Shown: one piece after another, positions 63,184 through 64,000 of the stretch
Layout: every line of letters begins with the position of its first letter
Position numbering within the stretch: position 1 is the stretch's first letter
Source: Adineta vaga
Taxonomy: Eukaryota > Rotifera
DNA length: 64,000 bases
Reading direction: 5' to 3'
Assembly: GCA_021613535.1 (NCBI GenBank)
Contig: CP075495.1
Location: 10,044,001 to 10,108,000 of the forward strand
Program-made: the position numbers and the translations under genes
Notes under the pieces: generated by a model
The model's input: only the letters and a program-made list of their open reading frames with translations
Database searches by the model: none
What the model was told of the DNA's origin: nothing

Positions 63184-64000
63184 GATTTTAGAAATTGATT
63201 TTTAATTAAGTTATAATTTGCTGAATATATATATATATATACATATGCTGCTTTCATAGTCACGAAATGTACTTTTCTTCCATTCTGTCACGATTAAGGA
63301 GTATAGCTAACATGATGACTCATATGTTTTACTAATATAAATAGAGTATACTTATACAAGACTTTCAACCCGCGCAAAGCTATTGATTCATCGTATGATG
63401 TACTTTTAACACCAGTGCATGATCTTAAATAAGCTTTTTTTAAGTCGTGACTCATATTCTATATTATTTAAAGAAAACCACATTATGCTTTTAATAGACT
63501 CGTAAATACCACGCTATGAGTAAAACTTCTCAGCTGATTATAGTACGATAAAAAGTATTAGAATGAAAATATTTTGAAAAAAAATTAAATAACATTCGTT
63601 GTCTCTATCTATTCATTGGCGTTGACAACTATTGTCGACAAACAAGTCTAGTGACAACTCAACGGAAGATCCACCCGGTTGTCAATTGTGTTTTTTCCGG
63701 TTTCATATGTGTATACATCAATGTATGTTAGTGCAATACGATTAGCATCCATTCGTTGTTATTCCTAGGTCGTTTGTTTCTTAACATCTTTTCTCGCTTT
63801 GCCATCTCAACTCAAAAGAATCGAATGCATACAGTGCGTGAAGATCGTACATGGTGAGCGCAAGCTAGCAAACGTGCATGCACGCGCGTCTAATTGCCAG
63901 GAGATCGCTTTTCATCCGGCAACACACATGCAACGCTCGACGACGTCTAACTTAACACAGAACAGAAAAGAAAGAACAGCATGAGAACGATCATTTTCGC
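63184..64000. other. Upstream region of glycosyltransferase and unassigned sequence to window end
   Basis: A TA tract (63225-63242) lies about 40-60 nt upstream of the glycosyltransferase start. The remaining sequence to the window edge shows no supported gene. A 61-codon ORF near the right end lacks any recognisable feature. Confidence 0.45.
63225..63242. repeat. (TA)n tract
   Basis: About nine AT units immediately upstream of the minus-strand glycosyltransferase gene. Confidence 0.85.

Noticed and set aside
63799-63984. 61-codon plus-strand ORF near the window edge
   Set aside because: It has no domain, signal or splice support; it could be part of a gene outside the window, but nothing indicates this.
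1-64000. tRNA, rRNA, CRISPR arrays and spliced-leader RNA genes
   Set aside because: No T-arm-like GGTTCRA with a foldable context, no spaced direct repeats and no leader-like donor gene were recognised by eye. A tRNAscan or Infernal run would be needed to exclude them fully.

Overview
The window looks like nuclear DNA of a bdelloid rotifer. This is an inference from gene style and content; no search was run. The sequence is AT-rich, the genes are metazoan, most introns are 50-80 nt with GT...AG ends, and genes are packed tens to hundreds of bases apart. There is a tandem family of LamG-type surface proteins, and there are genes of fungal or bacterial type (an mpaB-like oxygenase, a family 2 glycosyltransferase). 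No CRISPR, operator or bacterial operon features are present, and no tRNA or rRNA was recognised.

Layout. 0.2-2.1 kb (-): a small unknown gene and a coiled-coil gene resembling CCDC15. 2.7-9.6 kb (+): three tandem copies of a type II membrane protein with two LamG-like domains; the first is intact, the second has one frameshift and the third is a decayed pseudogene. 10.2-11.1 kb (+): Flower (CACFD1) homologue. 12.0-12.5 kb (-): ribosomal protein eL34, divergent from TPGS1 (12.8-14.3 kb, +). CFAP74 follows after 65 nt (14.35-22.8 kb, +) and carries an intronless mpaB-like oxygenase gene inside one intron. 23.3-41.2 kb is a run of minus-strand genes: a GFRP-like gene with an acidic tail, BBS9, IMP4, an intronless RBR ubiquitin ligase, an equilibrative nucleoside transporter, ARL5 and a protocadherin. 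41.2-55.3 kb is a gene-poor stretch, unusual here. It contains a three-exon neuropeptide F/Y-type precursor, too fragmented to appear as a long ORF, a decayed gene remnant, and a 291-bp insertion made of an 89-bp inverted repeat with a hammerhead-like core. 55.4-61.5 kb (+): a putative zinc-binding protein, a secreted Cys- and Thr-rich protein, a coiled-coil/propeller-like orphan and a cupin membrane protein. The cupin gene abuts, stop to stop, a family 2 glycosyltransferase on the minus strand (61.5-63.2 kb).

Togetherness. Several genes serve cilia or centrioles (TPGS1, CFAP74, BBS9, possibly the CCDC15-like gene), which fits a ciliated animal. TPGS1 and CFAP74 sit so close, with an AG directly before the second start codon, that spliced-leader operon expression is plausible. 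Exon structures below were joined by eye from GT/AG sites, frame continuity and family resemblance. Where the exon lengths were summed they give whole numbers of codons.
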